A stretch of DNA of 64,000 nt. It comes from Anaerocolumna sp. AGMB13020. GTDB lineage: Bacteria > Bacillota > Clostridia > Lachnospirales > Lachnospiraceae. This document shows positions 21,195 through 33,573 of the stretch, one piece after another. The stretch spans positions 186,001 to 250,000 of the forward strand of contig NZ_CP136910.1 in the NCBI RefSeq assembly GCF_033100115.1, given 5' to 3'. The notes under the pieces are model-generated. The model saw only the letters and a list, made by a program, of their open reading frames with translations, did no database searches and was not told the DNA's origin. Numbering within the stretch: the stretch's first letter is position 1; each line of letters begins with the position of its first letter. Both the position numbers and the translations under genes were made by a program.

Positions 21195-21230
21195 GGGGGA
21201 TAGCAGCGATAAAAAAGAAAGGGGATATAA

Positions 21231-24712
<3,482 letters not shown>

Positions 24713-24778
24713 AAATGTGGGCTCTAAAGCTGTTTTTCACAATACCTGTTAAATTAAAATAACTCCATCGTACATTGA

Positions 24779-25310
24779 TTATTTTAAAGCGACACTGATA
24801 ATCAATTCCCTAACCATCTTATCCATGATCTCGTGAATTGATTGCTCCACTTCGGCGAGTTGTTCTGTGTACATTTCAATCTGCTTTATCGATTGCCAAA
24901 TCTGTAAAAGATAGGGTATTATTTTTAATACCGGCCGATTGCGATGCAAGCTATTTTTAATGTACAGCTGTAGACTGTTTAAAGTGTCTGTTAGTACTTA
25001 GATAAAAGATTGGTAAGCCTTGTGAGATGCATTCTAGCAATTCTGTCGGGATTTGGTTGTTCTTTTAATAGAGCAAAACAAGCTTTTCCGTGAATACCGG
25101 ATGTAAAGAAATACTGGAGTTCAGGGAATAACATATCCACAAGTTGAATTTTAACCTTTGTCCTTGCCTTCATAAGTTTTTGATGGAAGAGACAGAGGTT
25201 TTTTTATTGCAAAGAATCATAATCGCATTCTGAAAACAGACGATAGTGATTTAGAGTTAATGCTTTCATAATGAGATCAGTATCCACCGAATCCGTCTTT
25301 GTTTAACGGA
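24779..25310 (-). pseudogene. decayed IS110-family transposase
   Basis: Read on the minus strand, pieces of an IS110 transposase appear in order. They are KTDSVDTDLIMKALTLNHYR, then after an in-frame [43 protein letters not shown] and [16 protein letters not shown], then after a frameshift LQLYIKNSLHRN and QIEMYTEQLAEVEQSIHEIM. The N-terminal DEDD end and the C-terminal half with the serine are missing. It is an old insertion between the last dockerin enzyme and the regulator, not active. Confidence 0.75.
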
Positions 25311-26275
25311 TGTTCGATTTTCAAAAGAGAGGAAATTTGAATAGGATTAATAATACAAATATGAAACCCTCTTGTAAAAAGGAAATATAAAATCCCAATT
25401 TCCTAAATTACTTAATATGTTCATACGTATTCTTCATGTGCTAATACGATTCTAATCCTTCATGTAACATAAATATTCACTTCGGAATCAATTCCACCCA
25501 TAATTATATCAATCATGGTTTATTCTCTGAACGGTTAGCAGGTCAGTTATCAATCCTGCAAAAGAATTGTTAATTGGTTACTAAACTGCAATACATGCTC
25601 AACTGTCAAGAGGATTTTTGATTGCCATAAATAATACAGTAAGAAGCAGTAAAATTTTGATTGATATGGCGATAACACCCATTCATGGATACTTATCTGA
25701 AATATATTGTAAATATATGTATATGGCAGTATAATATTATTGACATCCAAAGTGGCTAGAAACTAAGAGACACATAAATCAGGTATACCACATCAGAAGA
25801 TTCTTATGCAGCGGGCTGAATAAAGCAGCTACAATCATTAATTAATCCCCTTTTTCTTAATATTAGTTTATCAGCAAAAAAATCATGACCAGAATAGGGG
25901 ATGAAAATCTCATTCTGTTAACAAGGCATCTTAGTGAATACAAAAAATAAAAATACAAGGGCTCATGCTAAATTCATTCATAACATATGGAGCCGAACGT
26001 ATTTCTAAAAAGGGATATCCTTTTTATCAGCTTTTAGAAAACTGAACATGAACAAACATAATTATATGGTTAATGTAACTGTCATGACTATGCTGGTGTG
26101 TTAACTTTGAAAAGTACACTTATGTGCAATAAGTAAGAAATGGGGGTGACTAAAATTATCAACTGTCATCGGCTTGTTAAACTGGTAGATGGCTTGTTAT
26201 GTTTTACAGATTTCTATATTTATTTGGGGGAGCAATAGGCAATATTAAATATCAAAATACCGAGGGGGTATAAAT
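25311..26275. other. non-coding stretch upstream of the response regulator
   Basis: This AT-rich ~960-base region shows no credible gene. A short AAAAAGG...CCTTTTT inverted repeat lies near 26010. The regulator has a GAGGGGG ribosome site just before its ATG. The promoter is presumably within the last 200 bases. Confidence 0.4.
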
Positions 26276-27979
26276 ATGTACAGATTACTGATTGTGGATG
26301 AGGAAGAATTTATTGTAAATGGGTTATATGAAGTATTTATAAACAGAGAAAATATGGATTTAGATATCTATAAGGCATATTCAGGCGAAGAAGCAATAAA
26401 ATGGCTGAACAGAACCAGAATTGATATCGTGCTTACAGGTATTAGTATGCCTGAGATTAATGGTTTGCAATTGCGGGATGTAATATATAGGAATTGGCCT
26501 CAATGCAGGGTTATATTTCTTACCCGTTATAATGAATTTAAATATATATATAAAGCAAATCTGCCCAATGGCATAAGTTATATCAGGAAAACAGAGAAAC
26601 ACGAGAAACTAATAAAGGCTGTTGAAAATGCCATTAAAGACATACAGAATGGAATAAACATAGAGAAATTGATCCATACGGCTAACGAACAGATGAATAT
26701 GGCACTTGAGTTATTTCAGAAGGACTACTTATTACATTTGCTCCATGAAGATCCGTCAGAAATAACGAGGTCCCAATTTAAACAACTTGAAATTTCAATG
26801 AATCCGGACAAGCCGGTATTATTGCTATTGGGTCATGTTGACAATTTCCCAACTGATTTATCCTATAGCAGCAAAATGCAATACCTGTATTCCGTAAGAC
26901 TAATGATTGACCAGTATCTGAGCACCAGGATTACTAGTGTCTGTGTAATGGACGAAAGTTATAGATTTGTTTTGTTCCTGCAACCGAAGGATTTAGTTAA
27001 AATAAGCCAGCTTCAAACAGAACTGATAGCTGATTATAAAAAAACGATTTCATTCCTGAAAGGAACCCTTGAGGTGATTCAGTCTGTGTGCCGTGAGTCT
27101 CTAGATACCTCCATCAGTTTTGTATTAAGTGGTGAACCCAGCAGGTGGGAGCACCTATCAAAAAAATATTATTCTCTGAGTCAATTACTGAATTACCGAA
27201 TCGGCACAAATATAGAAATGCTATTAGTAGATAATGAACTTAAAAGCGATATTATCAATACCAGCTCGGAGGTGCCTGAACTGGAAGCCGATATCAAAGT
27301 ACTGGAGCTGATGATTAGGCAGCAAGGAATGGAAACCATAGAATTATATCTTGAGTCAGGACAAAAGGACAAGTTTTTTGAAACCTTAACAGAATGGGTG
27401 ATACCTTTAAAATTAATGAAGAGTAAAAACAGCAATGCAGCTATAGAAGCCTATTATAGGATTTCCTTAACTCTTTTGTCTTATATCAACCGCTGCAAGC
27501 TTACTGAAAAAATCGCCTTCCACCTCGATCAGAATAGACTGATGCGGATCGATAAATTTGAATCCTGGGAAGAAGCGGTAGCATATCTATATCAACTATC
27601 TGATCTAATTTTCTCTCTCCAGAGCGAAGAGCAAAAAAAGAGAGCGTATAAAGCAATCAGCTATATACAAAAATTCATCGAGAAGCATATGGATGAAGAT
27701 CTTTCTCTGGTAAGACTTGCAGAGCAGGTCTTTTTAAACCCGTCTTACCTATCCAGACTTTACAAACAGGTCATGGGGGTTAACATTTCTGAATTCATAG
27801 ATAGTGTCCGGATAAAAAGAGCGAAGGAACTATTGGAAAATGAAAATGTTAAAATCTACGAAGTTGCTAAAATGGTCGGTTACGAAACAGCAGCCTCCTT
27901 TACAAGATTTTTTAGGAAAGCTACCGGTCGTTCACCACAAGAATATCATAATGAAGTATTATCAAGCAAACATGAGTAA
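26276..27979 (+). CDS. YesN-type response regulator with an atypical receiver (no phospho-acceptor Asp)
   Basis: The 567-residue protein has an N-terminal receiver (1-125; acidic pocket VDEEE), a ~300-residue middle region and a C-terminal AraC-type double helix-turn-helix (about 465-560; LVRLAEQVFLNPSYLSRLYK, YEVAKMVGYETAASFTRFFR). In the receiver the strand normally reading D-I-x-M-P reads LTGISMPEING, so Gly55 (GGT at 26438) replaces the phosphorylated Asp. Lys of YIRKTEK remains. No histidine kinase is adjacent. It follows the dockerin gene cluster and is the natural candidate regulator, as XydR is for the R. cellulolyticum xyl-doc cluster, but it likely responds by a non-phosphorylation route. 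Confidence 0.85.
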   Translation: MYRLLIVDEEEFIVNGLYEVFINRENMDLDIYKAYSGEEAIKWLNRTRIDIVLTGISMPEINGLQLRDVIYRNWPQCRVIFLTRYNEFKYIYKANLPNGISYIRKTEKHEKLIKAVENAIKDIQNGINIEKLIHTANEQMNMALELFQKDYLLHLLHEDPSEITRSQFKQLEISMNPDKPVLLLLGHVDNFPTDLSYSSKMQYLYSVRLMIDQYLSTRITSVCVMDESYRFVLFLQPKDLVKISQLQTELIADYKKTISFLKGTLEVIQSVCRESLDTSISFVLSGEPSRWEHLSKKYYSLSQLLNYRIGTNIEMLLVDNELKSDIINTSSEVPELEADIKVLELMIRQQGMETIELYLESGQKDKFFETLTEWVIPLKLMKSKNSNAAIEAYYRISLTLLSYINRCKLTEKIAFHLDQNRLMRIDKFESWEEAVAYLYQLSDLIFSLQSEEQKKRAYKAISYIQKFIEKHMDEDLSLVRLAEQVFLNPSYLSRLYKQVMGVNISEFIDSVRIKRAKELLENENVKIYEVAKMVGYETAASFTRFFRKATGRSPQEYHNEVLSSKHE

Positions 27980-28015
27980 AGCTGGTAAGATAAGAAGACA
28001 CCTTCTGGCAAATGG

Positions 28016-28060
28016 GTAAATAAATGATAACGAAGTAAAAATATTTCTATAGTAATAAAG
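28016..28060 (+). repeat. 44-bp repeat, right copy, flanking the cellulosomal locus
   Basis: This is the partner of 13707-13751, in the same orientation, 37 bases after the regulator stop codon. The shared core is GTAAATAAATGA-AAC-AAGTAAAAATAT followed by TATAG-AATAA. The similarity ends sharply on both sides. Confidence 0.5.
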
Positions 28061-28240
28061 TACAGATAGACCGTATGAACGACTACCGGTTTTACGGCGC
28101 AAAGCAGATTGTCCATGCAAATTATATTCAGGTGTTAAAAGCCTTGTTTTAGTCTAAATGAAATATCCGAAATTTTTTGGGTTATCCATTTGGGGTTATT
28201 ACAGTCTAAAACTCATTGTTTTACGTGGGAAAACTAAAAA

Positions 28241-28367
28241 GTAAACGACATAACTATAATTATTAATTAACCCTTTAAACATAAGTGTTTGAGTGGTAAT
28301 GTCGTTACTATTATTAAAACGACATTACCACTACAACGACAATTGAAAGCATCGTAGTATTGTCATT
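28241..28367. repeat. ACGACA palindromic element, copy 1
   Basis: This 127-base element matches 44192-44318 at about 90% by eye. It holds a perfect 15-bp stem (AGTGGTAATGTCGTT at 28292-28306 with AACGACATTACCACT at 28318-28332). A second stem (AACGACAAT with ATTGTCATT, one mismatch) follows. The ACGAC/GTCGT core recurs at each arm. No coding frame is present. It sits just left of the arsenic island and resembles a miniature mobile element or a cluster of protein-binding sites. Confidence 0.6.
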
Positions 28368-28560
28368 AGGTTAAGAACTACAATATAGTTGTGAAATATC
28401 ACATCTAAATCCGCCCGTTTTCGTGATGATGGAAGATAGCTTCTTTCATCAAAAACACAGTATTATAGGAATAAAAGAGCAATATTTTAGTTATAACGAT
28501 AGATATAACAGAAATTACATAATAAGTTAAAAAAATATTTTTGGTTATGTAGTGTCGAAT

Positions 28561-28650
28561 GAATTAAATTTGGTTCACTTTTATTGTTGTGATTTATATT
28601 TGATTCATAATTATTATATTGAATTATAATTGATTCATAATTGTGGTAGA
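28561..28650 (+). repeat. three 30-bp-period repeats, left border of the arsenic island
   Basis: The motifs GAATTAAATTTGGTTCA (28561), GATTTATATTTGATTCA (28591) and GAATTATAATTGATTCA (28621) begin exactly 30 bases apart. Related motifs recur at 35813 and 35843, again 30 apart, on the other side of the island. They lie upstream of the MarR gene and might be operator sites or element ends. Confidence 0.6.
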
Positions 28651-28728
28651 ATATAGGGTGAGATTTTTTTAACACAACAGTTGCATAAAGCAACAGTTGT
28701 ATGTTATTATGATTGTGAGGTGATAGAA

Positions 28729-29169
28729 ATGGAAAGCCAAGGAAATAATGTATTAAGAGAACTTTTAAGAATTTTAGTAAGAGATTTAGGTATTTTAGAA
28801 AAAAGTGATGCCTCTTGCTGTGGTATAAGTATAGCCCAGTGTCATGCCATTGTTGAGATTGGTAGAAGAGGAAAAATAACCTTAGTAGAGTTAGCTGATT
28901 TATTGGGACTGGATAAAAGTACTATGAGTCGAACAATAAACAATCTTGTTGAAGCTGATCTTGTACTTAGGGAATTGGATATGGAAAATAGACGGTATGT
29001 AATCATTCAGTTAACGGATAATGGAAGAACTATATTTAAAAATACAGAAGAGAATATGAACAGCTATTTTCAAAGCGTTTTTAGCTCCATTCCGGAGGAT
29101 AAAAGGAATCAGGTCTTAGAAAGCCTGCAGCTACTAACGAGTGCTGTTGAAGCAAGCAGGCGTTGTTAA
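28729..29169 (+). CDS. MarR-family regulator with clustered cysteines
   Basis: The 146-residue protein has a winged helix (GKITLVELADLLGLDKSTMS, recognition helix TMSRTINNLVEADLV, wing ENRRYVIIQLTDNGR). An unusual SDASCCGISIAQCHAIVEIG segment near residue 28 places three cysteines in the dimer/HTH region, which could bind arsenite or sense oxidation; this is inference. GAGGTGA before 28729 fixes the start; a longer frame from 28681 lacks such a site. The promoter region contains two CAACAGTTG direct repeats. It probably controls the acetyltransferase downstream. Confidence 0.8.
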   Translation: MESQGNNVLRELLRILVRDLGILEKSDASCCGISIAQCHAIVEIGRRGKITLVELADLLGLDKSTMSRTINNLVEADLVLRELDMENRRYVIIQLTDNGRTIFKNTEENMNSYFQSVFSSIPEDKRNQVLESLQLLTSAVEASRRC

Positions 29170-29206
29170 ACATTTAATAACATGAAAGACAGTAGGAGGA
29201 ATAAAA

Positions 29207-29221
29207 ATGTGGAGCTCATAA
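29207..29221 (+). pseudogene. start-codon stump of a deleted gene
   Basis: A strong ribosome site (TAGGAGGA) is followed at the right distance by ATG and only three sense codons before TAA. Good initiation signals with no gene, between marR and the acetyltransferase, suggest that an internal gene was deleted. An arsenite methyltransferase gene is one candidate, but nothing of its sequence remains. Confidence 0.3.
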
Positions 29222-29285
29222 AAGGTTTCATATAAGATATCTGTTGGTGCACACGTTAAGGCATATTAATAAGGAGACTGAGAAG

Positions 29286-29783
29286 ATGGACTATATTTTA
29301 GATGAGATGAAGGAAGCAGATTGGAACCAGGTTGTTGCTATCTACACAGAAGGAATCAATACAAAAATAGCAACATTTCAAAATTCTGCACCAAGTTGGG
29401 AAGAGTGGAATAATGGACATAGCAAAGAATGCCGATTAGTTGCAAGAAAAGGAGATAAAATACTTGGATGGGCTGCAATATCTCCAGTTTCTAGCCGATG
29501 TGTATATGCAGGTGTGGCTGAACTTAGTATCTACATATCCCCTGAATGTCGTGGACAGAAAGTCGGAACAGAAATTCTAAAGGAGCTTATCAAATTATCT
29601 GAAGAAAATGGTTATTGGACATTGCAATCAGGTATAATCCGAGAGAATATTGCAAGCTTAAACTTACATAAAAAATGTGGTTTCAGAGAGATTGGTTATA
29701 GAGAAAAACTTGGTATGATGGATAATGGTAAATGGCATGATGTTGTATTAGTAGAAAGAAGAAGTAGTAAAATAGGCAACTAA
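29286..29783 (+). CDS. PAT/ArsN-like GNAT acetyltransferase
   Basis: The 165-residue protein is a GNAT enzyme of the phosphinothricin/arsinothricin acetyltransferase type: MKEADWNQVVAIYTEGI near the start, the acetyl-CoA loop SPECRGQKVGTEIL, NIASLNLHKKCGF, and the closing GKWHDVVLVERR. Members N-acetylate phosphinothricin-like amino acids. In arsenic clusters related proteins (ArsN1) detoxify arsinothricin, so that role is plausible here. AAGGAG precedes the ATG at 29286; the longer frame from 29244 is less likely. Confidence 0.8.
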   Translation: MDYILDEMKEADWNQVVAIYTEGINTKIATFQNSAPSWEEWNNGHSKECRLVARKGDKILGWAAISPVSSRCVYAGVAELSIYISPECRGQKVGTEILKELIKLSEENGYWTLQSGIIRENIASLNLHKKCGFREIGYREKLGMMDNGKWHDVVLVERRSSKIGN

Positions 29784-29797
29784 TAGGAGGCGATATT

Positions 29798-29929
29798 ATG
29801 GTAGCATTAATAGGAGTTATGTTACTTTAGCTCGTTCTTACGTTGTTTCCATACAAAAATGACTCTGCATACGATGAATATTGTTGTAATGAATGTTGGA
29901 GTAGAAGAAAACCTTGCTGTATTCGTTAA
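29798..29929 (+). pseudogene. small cysteine-rich peptide frame with an in-frame TAG
   Basis: ATG at 29798 follows TAGGAGG and reads MVALIGVMLL, then TAG at 29828, then continues in the same frame as LVLTLFPYKNDSA and YCCNECWSRRKPCCIR to TAA at 29927. Without the TAG this would be a 43-residue membrane-anchored peptide with five cysteines near its end, which could bind arsenite or metal. It is either a broken gene or a case of read-through. Confidence 0.35.
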
Positions 29930-29954
29930 AACTTAAAAACTAATTGTCTTTCGA

Positions 29955-29981
29955 TAGACTGCAATGGCAGTCTATTTTTTT
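29955..29981 (+). terminator. rho-independent terminator
   Basis: TAGACTGC (29955-29962) pairs with GCAGTCTA (29967-29974) around a 4-base loop and is followed by a long T run. It separates the marR/acetyltransferase unit from the ars operon. Confidence 0.9.
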
Positions 29982-29992
29982 ATTTATTCATA

Positions 29993-30036
29993 TTGACATA
30001 TATCGATGTGAATAATATAATAAACATATCGATAAG
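29993..30036 (+). promoter_or_regulatory. ars operon promoter with ArsR-type operator
   Basis: TTGACA (29993-29998) and TATAAT (30016-30021) are spaced by 17 bases, an ideal sigma-A promoter. ATATCGAT-type half sites (TATATCGATGTG near 29999 and CATATCGATAAG near 30025) flank the -10 and resemble operators of ArsR/SmtB repressors. It drives arsR and probably the whole operon. Confidence 0.75.
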
Positions 30037-30056
30037 AATAGATATGAGGTGATACT

Positions 30057-30380
30057 ATGGATAAAATATATGAATATGAACAAAATGCTACTGTATTTAA
30101 AGCCTTGTGTGACCCCAATAGATTAATGATAATTGATCTGTTAAAAAGCGGAGAAAAATGTGCTTGCGATTTATTAGAGGTAATGCATATCTCCCAATCA
30201 ACTTTATCTCATCATATGAAACTTTTATGTGAGTCGGGATTAATTAATTGTAGAAGAGAAGGTAAGTGGATGTATTATTCGCTTAGTCAAAAAGGATTTG
30301 CGAAAGCAAATAGTTTATTACAAGAAATCATGCAAGCAGCTGTATTACTTGATATGGATGTATCCTGTGATTGCGACTAA
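30057..30380 (+). CDS. arsR: ArsR-family arsenite-responsive repressor
   Basis: The 107-residue protein has the ArsR winged helix (VFKALCDPNRLMIIDLLKSG, then HISQSTLSHHMKLLCESGLI). The sensing motif reads EKCACDLLE where classical ArsR has ELCVCDL, so two cysteines are placed to bind As(III). A C-terminal CDCD adds more thiols. GAGGTGA precedes the ATG. It is the first gene of the operon, 16 bases ahead of the oxidoreductase, and should repress its own promoter. Confidence 0.9.
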   Translation: MDKIYEYEQNATVFKALCDPNRLMIIDLLKSGEKCACDLLEVMHISQSTLSHHMKLLCESGLINCRREGKWMYYSLSQKGFAKANSLLQEIMQAAVLLDMDVSCDCD

Positions 30381-30396
30381 TGAAAGAGGAATAGTA

Positions 30397-32040
30397 ATGC
30401 GTATTATTATCATTGGCGCCGTAGCTGCTGGGGCATCCTCTGCAGCGAAAGCCAGAAGAAATAGTGAAGAATCAGAAATTATAATATATGAAAAGGATAA
30501 CTTTATATCTTACTCCGGTTGTGGAATGCCTTATTATATAGGGGGAGAGATTGAAAGTGCTGATGCACTGACTCCGCGTGACCCTGCTTTCTTCAAAAGT
30601 AAATATAACGTTGATATTTATACACTACATGAAGTTTTGTCGATCCATCCAGATGAGAAAAAAATAACAATTAGAAATCTTTTAACAGATGAGGTGTTCA
30701 TTGATCATTACGATCAATTAGTACTTGCAACAGGGGCAAGAGCCGTAATTCCTCCAATAAAAGATACTGACTTAAAACATGTATTTGCATTAAGAAATAT
30801 CAATGATATGAATCATATAAAGGATTATATCAATAGTTATCATCCAGAATCTGCAGTAATTGTTGGTACAGGATTTATTGGTCTTGAAGTGTGTGAAAAC
30901 CTAAGGAATCTTGGAATTAGTACAACATTAATAGAAAGGTTACCACAGGTTACGCCAGGATTAGATCCAGATATGGCTGTTTATGTTGAAGAACATTTAA
31001 GAAATAAAGATATTTCCCTTATGACAGAAATCTCTGTGAAAGAGATTTCTGAAAACTACGTTATATTATCAGATGATACAAAGCTAACAGCTGATATGGT
31101 TCTACTTTCTACGGGGGTCCGGCCAAATATTGAACTGGCAAAAGCGGCAGGTATAGAACTTGGAGAAACGGGTGCCATTAAAGTAAACAGCAAAATGGAG
31201 ACCAACCGAAAAAATATTTATGCCTGTGGTGATTGTATAGAACAATTTCATGTTGTGACAGGTAAACCGGTTTACAGACCTTTAGGTTCTACCGCCAATA
31301 AAACCGGTAGGATCGCTGGCGATAACATAACAGGAGGTAATCTCGAATTTCGAGGAGTACTCGGAACTGGAATCTTTAAAATATTTGATTTGACAGTAGC
31401 ACAAACGGGTCTTTCAGAACGTGAAGCTCATGAACTAGGTTATAATATAGCCGTATGCCATAATATAAAACCAAATAAACCGGAATACATGGGCGGCAAA
31501 GAAATGGTAATTAAGGGGATTGCGGATAAGGCAACCGGCAGACTTCTTGGTGTTCAAATTATTGGATATGAGGGTGTTGATAAAAGGATTGATGTATTTG
31601 TCACAGCTATTACTTTTAAAGCGAAAGTAGAAGACCTGTTCCATCTGGATTTAGCTTATGCCCCTCCTTTTTCAACAACAAAAGATCCTGTAATGTATAC
31701 TGGTATGATACTCGATAATGCCATTCATAAAGGCAGACCCTTATTGACTGCACAGGAGTTGGATGAGTTGATTGAATCCGGTGAGAAGTATACTTTGATT
31801 GATGCTAGAGTAGTCACACAGTATGAAAAGAACCATATTGAATCGGCAAAGAGTATTCCACATTCAAAATTAAGAAGCGAATTACCAGAAATAGATCAAG
31901 AAGAAGTAGTAGTGACTTACTGTAATAAAGGTGTGACAGGTAATGCAGCCCAAAACATTCTCATGGGCAGAGGACTAAAAAAAGTATATAACCTATCCGG
32001 AGGCCAGAAGCAGTACAGTAAAACACAAAATAAAAAATAA
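30397..32040 (+). CDS. CoA-disulfide-reductase-like FAD enzyme with C-terminal rhodanese
   Basis: The 547-residue protein has an N-terminal FAD fold (IIIIGAVAAGASSAAKARR), a single redox cysteine in SYSGCGMPYYIGG (near 43) as in CoA-disulfide reductase, an NAD fold (VIVGTGFIGLEVCENL), IYACGDCIE, and a dimerisation domain. A rhodanese domain (about 455-540) follows, with its Cys in VTYCNKGVTG. The ATG at 30397 follows GAGGAA; an earlier in-frame start would overlap arsR. Such enzymes are repeatedly found in clostridial ars operons; thiol or polysulfide redox supporting arsenic handling is inference. Confidence 0.88.
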   Translation: MRIIIIGAVAAGASSAAKARRNSEESEIIIYEKDNFISYSGCGMPYYIGGEIESADALTPRDPAFFKSKYNVDIYTLHEVLSIHPDEKKITIRNLLTDEVFIDHYDQLVLATGARAVIPPIKDTDLKHVFALRNINDMNHIKDYINSYHPESAVIVGTGFIGLEVCENLRNLGISTTLIERLPQVTPGLDPDMAVYVEEHLRNKDISLMTEISVKEISENYVILSDDTKLTADMVLLSTGVRPNIELAKAAGIELGETGAIKVNSKMETNRKNIYACGDCIEQFHVVTGKPVYRPLGSTANKTGRIAGDNITGGNLEFRGVLGTGIFKIFDLTVAQTGLSEREAHELGYNIAVCHNIKPNKPEYMGGKEMVIKGIADKATGRLLGVQIIGYEGVDKRIDVFVTAITFKAKVEDLFHLDLAYAPPFSTTKDPVMYTGMILDNAIHKGRPLLTAQELDELIESGEKYTLIDARVVTQYEKNHIESAKSIPHSKLRSELPEIDQEEVVVTYCNKGVTGNAAQNILMGRGLKKVYNLSGGQKQYSKTQNKK

Positions 32041-32129
32041 TATTATACGTAGCAAAAAGTATTTTGTAAGTATTTATATGATTATATGCGCATATATTCA
32101 TATATCTAAGAAGCAGGAAGGAAAATACC

Positions 32130-32477
32130 ATGGTAGAAATCTTTAAAGCCTTATCTGAAGAAAGTAGATTACGTATTCTGTCGTTGATATCGGAAGATGA
32201 ATTGTGTGTCTGTGAAATTGAATCATCTCTTAGAATGACTCAATCGAATGCCTCACGTCATTTGTCAGTATTGAAAAGGAGTGGAATACTTGACAGCTAT
32301 AAAAATGCTCAATGGACCTATTACCGATTAAATAAAGACTTTATCCAGGAAAACAAAGAGTTATGGGAATATCTGAGACAAAAGCTTATTAAACTTCCAA
32401 CCTTTTCATCGGATCATGAAGCATATCAGAAATGTAAGGCACAAGGATTATGTAATTGTAATAAACAACCACATTAA
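32130..32477 (+). CDS. arsR: second ArsR-family repressor
   Basis: The 115-residue protein shows the textbook DELCVCEIESSL metal-binding motif and MTQSNASRHLSVLKRSGI recognition helix. Its C-terminus adds cysteines (YQKCKAQGLCNCNKQPH) that could form another thiol site, as in some ArsR variants. AGGAAGG lies before the ATG. Having two ArsR proteins in one operon, 90 bases after the oxidoreductase and 13 bases before acr3, suggests two-layer or two-ligand control. Confidence 0.9.
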   Translation: MVEIFKALSEESRLRILSLISEDELCVCEIESSLRMTQSNASRHLSVLKRSGILDSYKNAQWTYYRLNKDFIQENKELWEYLRQKLIKLPTFSSDHEAYQKCKAQGLCNCNKQPH

Positions 32478-32490
32478 AGGAGTTAGAGAA

Positions 32491-33555
32491 ATGAAAAAAG
32501 AAAAAGCACAAGGTATCGGTTTTTTTGAAAAATACCTTTCCGTTTGGGTATTGCTCTGTATGCTATCAGGTATATTGATTGGACGATTTTTACCTGGAGT
32601 TCCTGAAGTATTAAACAAAATGCAGTTTGCAGGGCAAAACATCCCTATTGCAGTACTCATTTGGATTATGATTTATCCAATGATGATGAAGATTGATTTT
32701 CAGGCATTAAAAAATGTTGGTAAACATCCATTGGGTATCGTAATATCCAGCGGTAGTAGTTGGTTGATTAAACCTTTTTTGATGTTTGGGCTTGCATCAC
32801 TTTTCTTTCTTGTATTATTTAAAGCATTGATACCTGCAAATTTAGCACAAGATTTTGTTACAGGCGCAGTTCTATTAGGTACAGCTCCTTGTACTGCAAT
32901 GGTATTTGTATGGAGCAATCTGACGAAAGGGGATCCGGCACATACACTTGTACAGGTATCGGTAAACGATCTTCTTATATTGGTACTTTTTGTACCGTTG
33001 GTTCAATTCCTGTTAGGTGTGAACAATGTACAAATTCCCTGGGATACGCTTATATTTTCTATCGTATTATTTGTAGTAGTTCCGTTAATTGGTGGATTTC
33101 TTACACGAACTTTCATGATAAAGAAGAAAGGATTAGAATACTTCAACGAAAAATTTGTTACCAAATTTGATGGTATCACGACTTTGGGATTGTTATTTAC
33201 TCTAATAATTATCTTTACATTCCAGGGAAGTATCATTTTAGAGCAGCCATTATATGTTCTATTAATAGCCGTACCGCTTATATTGCAAAATGTTATTTCA
33301 GCTACCTTTACGTATCAGATATGCAAATGGACCAAACAACCCCATAACATAGCAGCACCTGCAGCTCTGATAGCAGCTTCTGATTTTTTTGAACTTTCTG
33401 TGGCAGTAGCAATAGCAATTTTCGGACCAACTTCCCCGGTAGTGCTTGCCTGTACAGTAGGAGTACTGACTGAGGTTCCTGTTATGCTTTTACTCGTGAA
33501 GTTTGTTAATAAAACAAAACATTGGTTCCCACAACCAATAGCAAATAATCAATAA
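32491..33555 (+). CDS. acr3: ACR3-family arsenite efflux permease
   Basis: The 354-residue protein has about ten membrane helices (FFEKYLSVWVLLCMLSGI, IPIAVLIWIMIYPMMMKIDF, and others) and the ACR3 hallmark GTAPCTAMVFVWSNLTKGDP near residue 130, whose cysteine is needed for transport in characterised ACR3 proteins. It pumps As(OH)3 out of the cell and can work with ArsA. The ATG at 32491 follows AAAGGAG; the reading frame runs further upstream but overlaps arsR. Confidence 0.93.
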   Translation: MKKEKAQGIGFFEKYLSVWVLLCMLSGILIGRFLPGVPEVLNKMQFAGQNIPIAVLIWIMIYPMMMKIDFQALKNVGKHPLGIVISSGSSWLIKPFLMFGLASLFFLVLFKALIPANLAQDFVTGAVLLGTAPCTAMVFVWSNLTKGDPAHTLVQVSVNDLLILVLFVPLVQFLLGVNNVQIPWDTLIFSIVLFVVVPLIGGFLTRTFMIKKKGLEYFNEKFVTKFDGITTLGLLFTLIIIFTFQGSIILEQPLYVLLIAVPLILQNVISATFTYQICKWTKQPHNIAAPAALIAASDFFELSVAVAIAIFGPTSPVVLACTVGVLTEVPVMLLLVKFVNKTKHWFPQPIANNQ

Positions 33556-33573
33556 GAAAAAGGAGAATTATTA

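Noticed and set aside
28561..28650. CRISPR array
   Set aside because: Only three imperfect 17-base motifs with 13-base gaps; the period of 30 is far too short for repeat plus spacer, and no cas gene is nearby.
28681..28728. Longer N-terminus for the MarR protein
   Set aside because: The ATG at 28729 has a clear GAGGTGA site, while the extension overlaps the promoter repeats.
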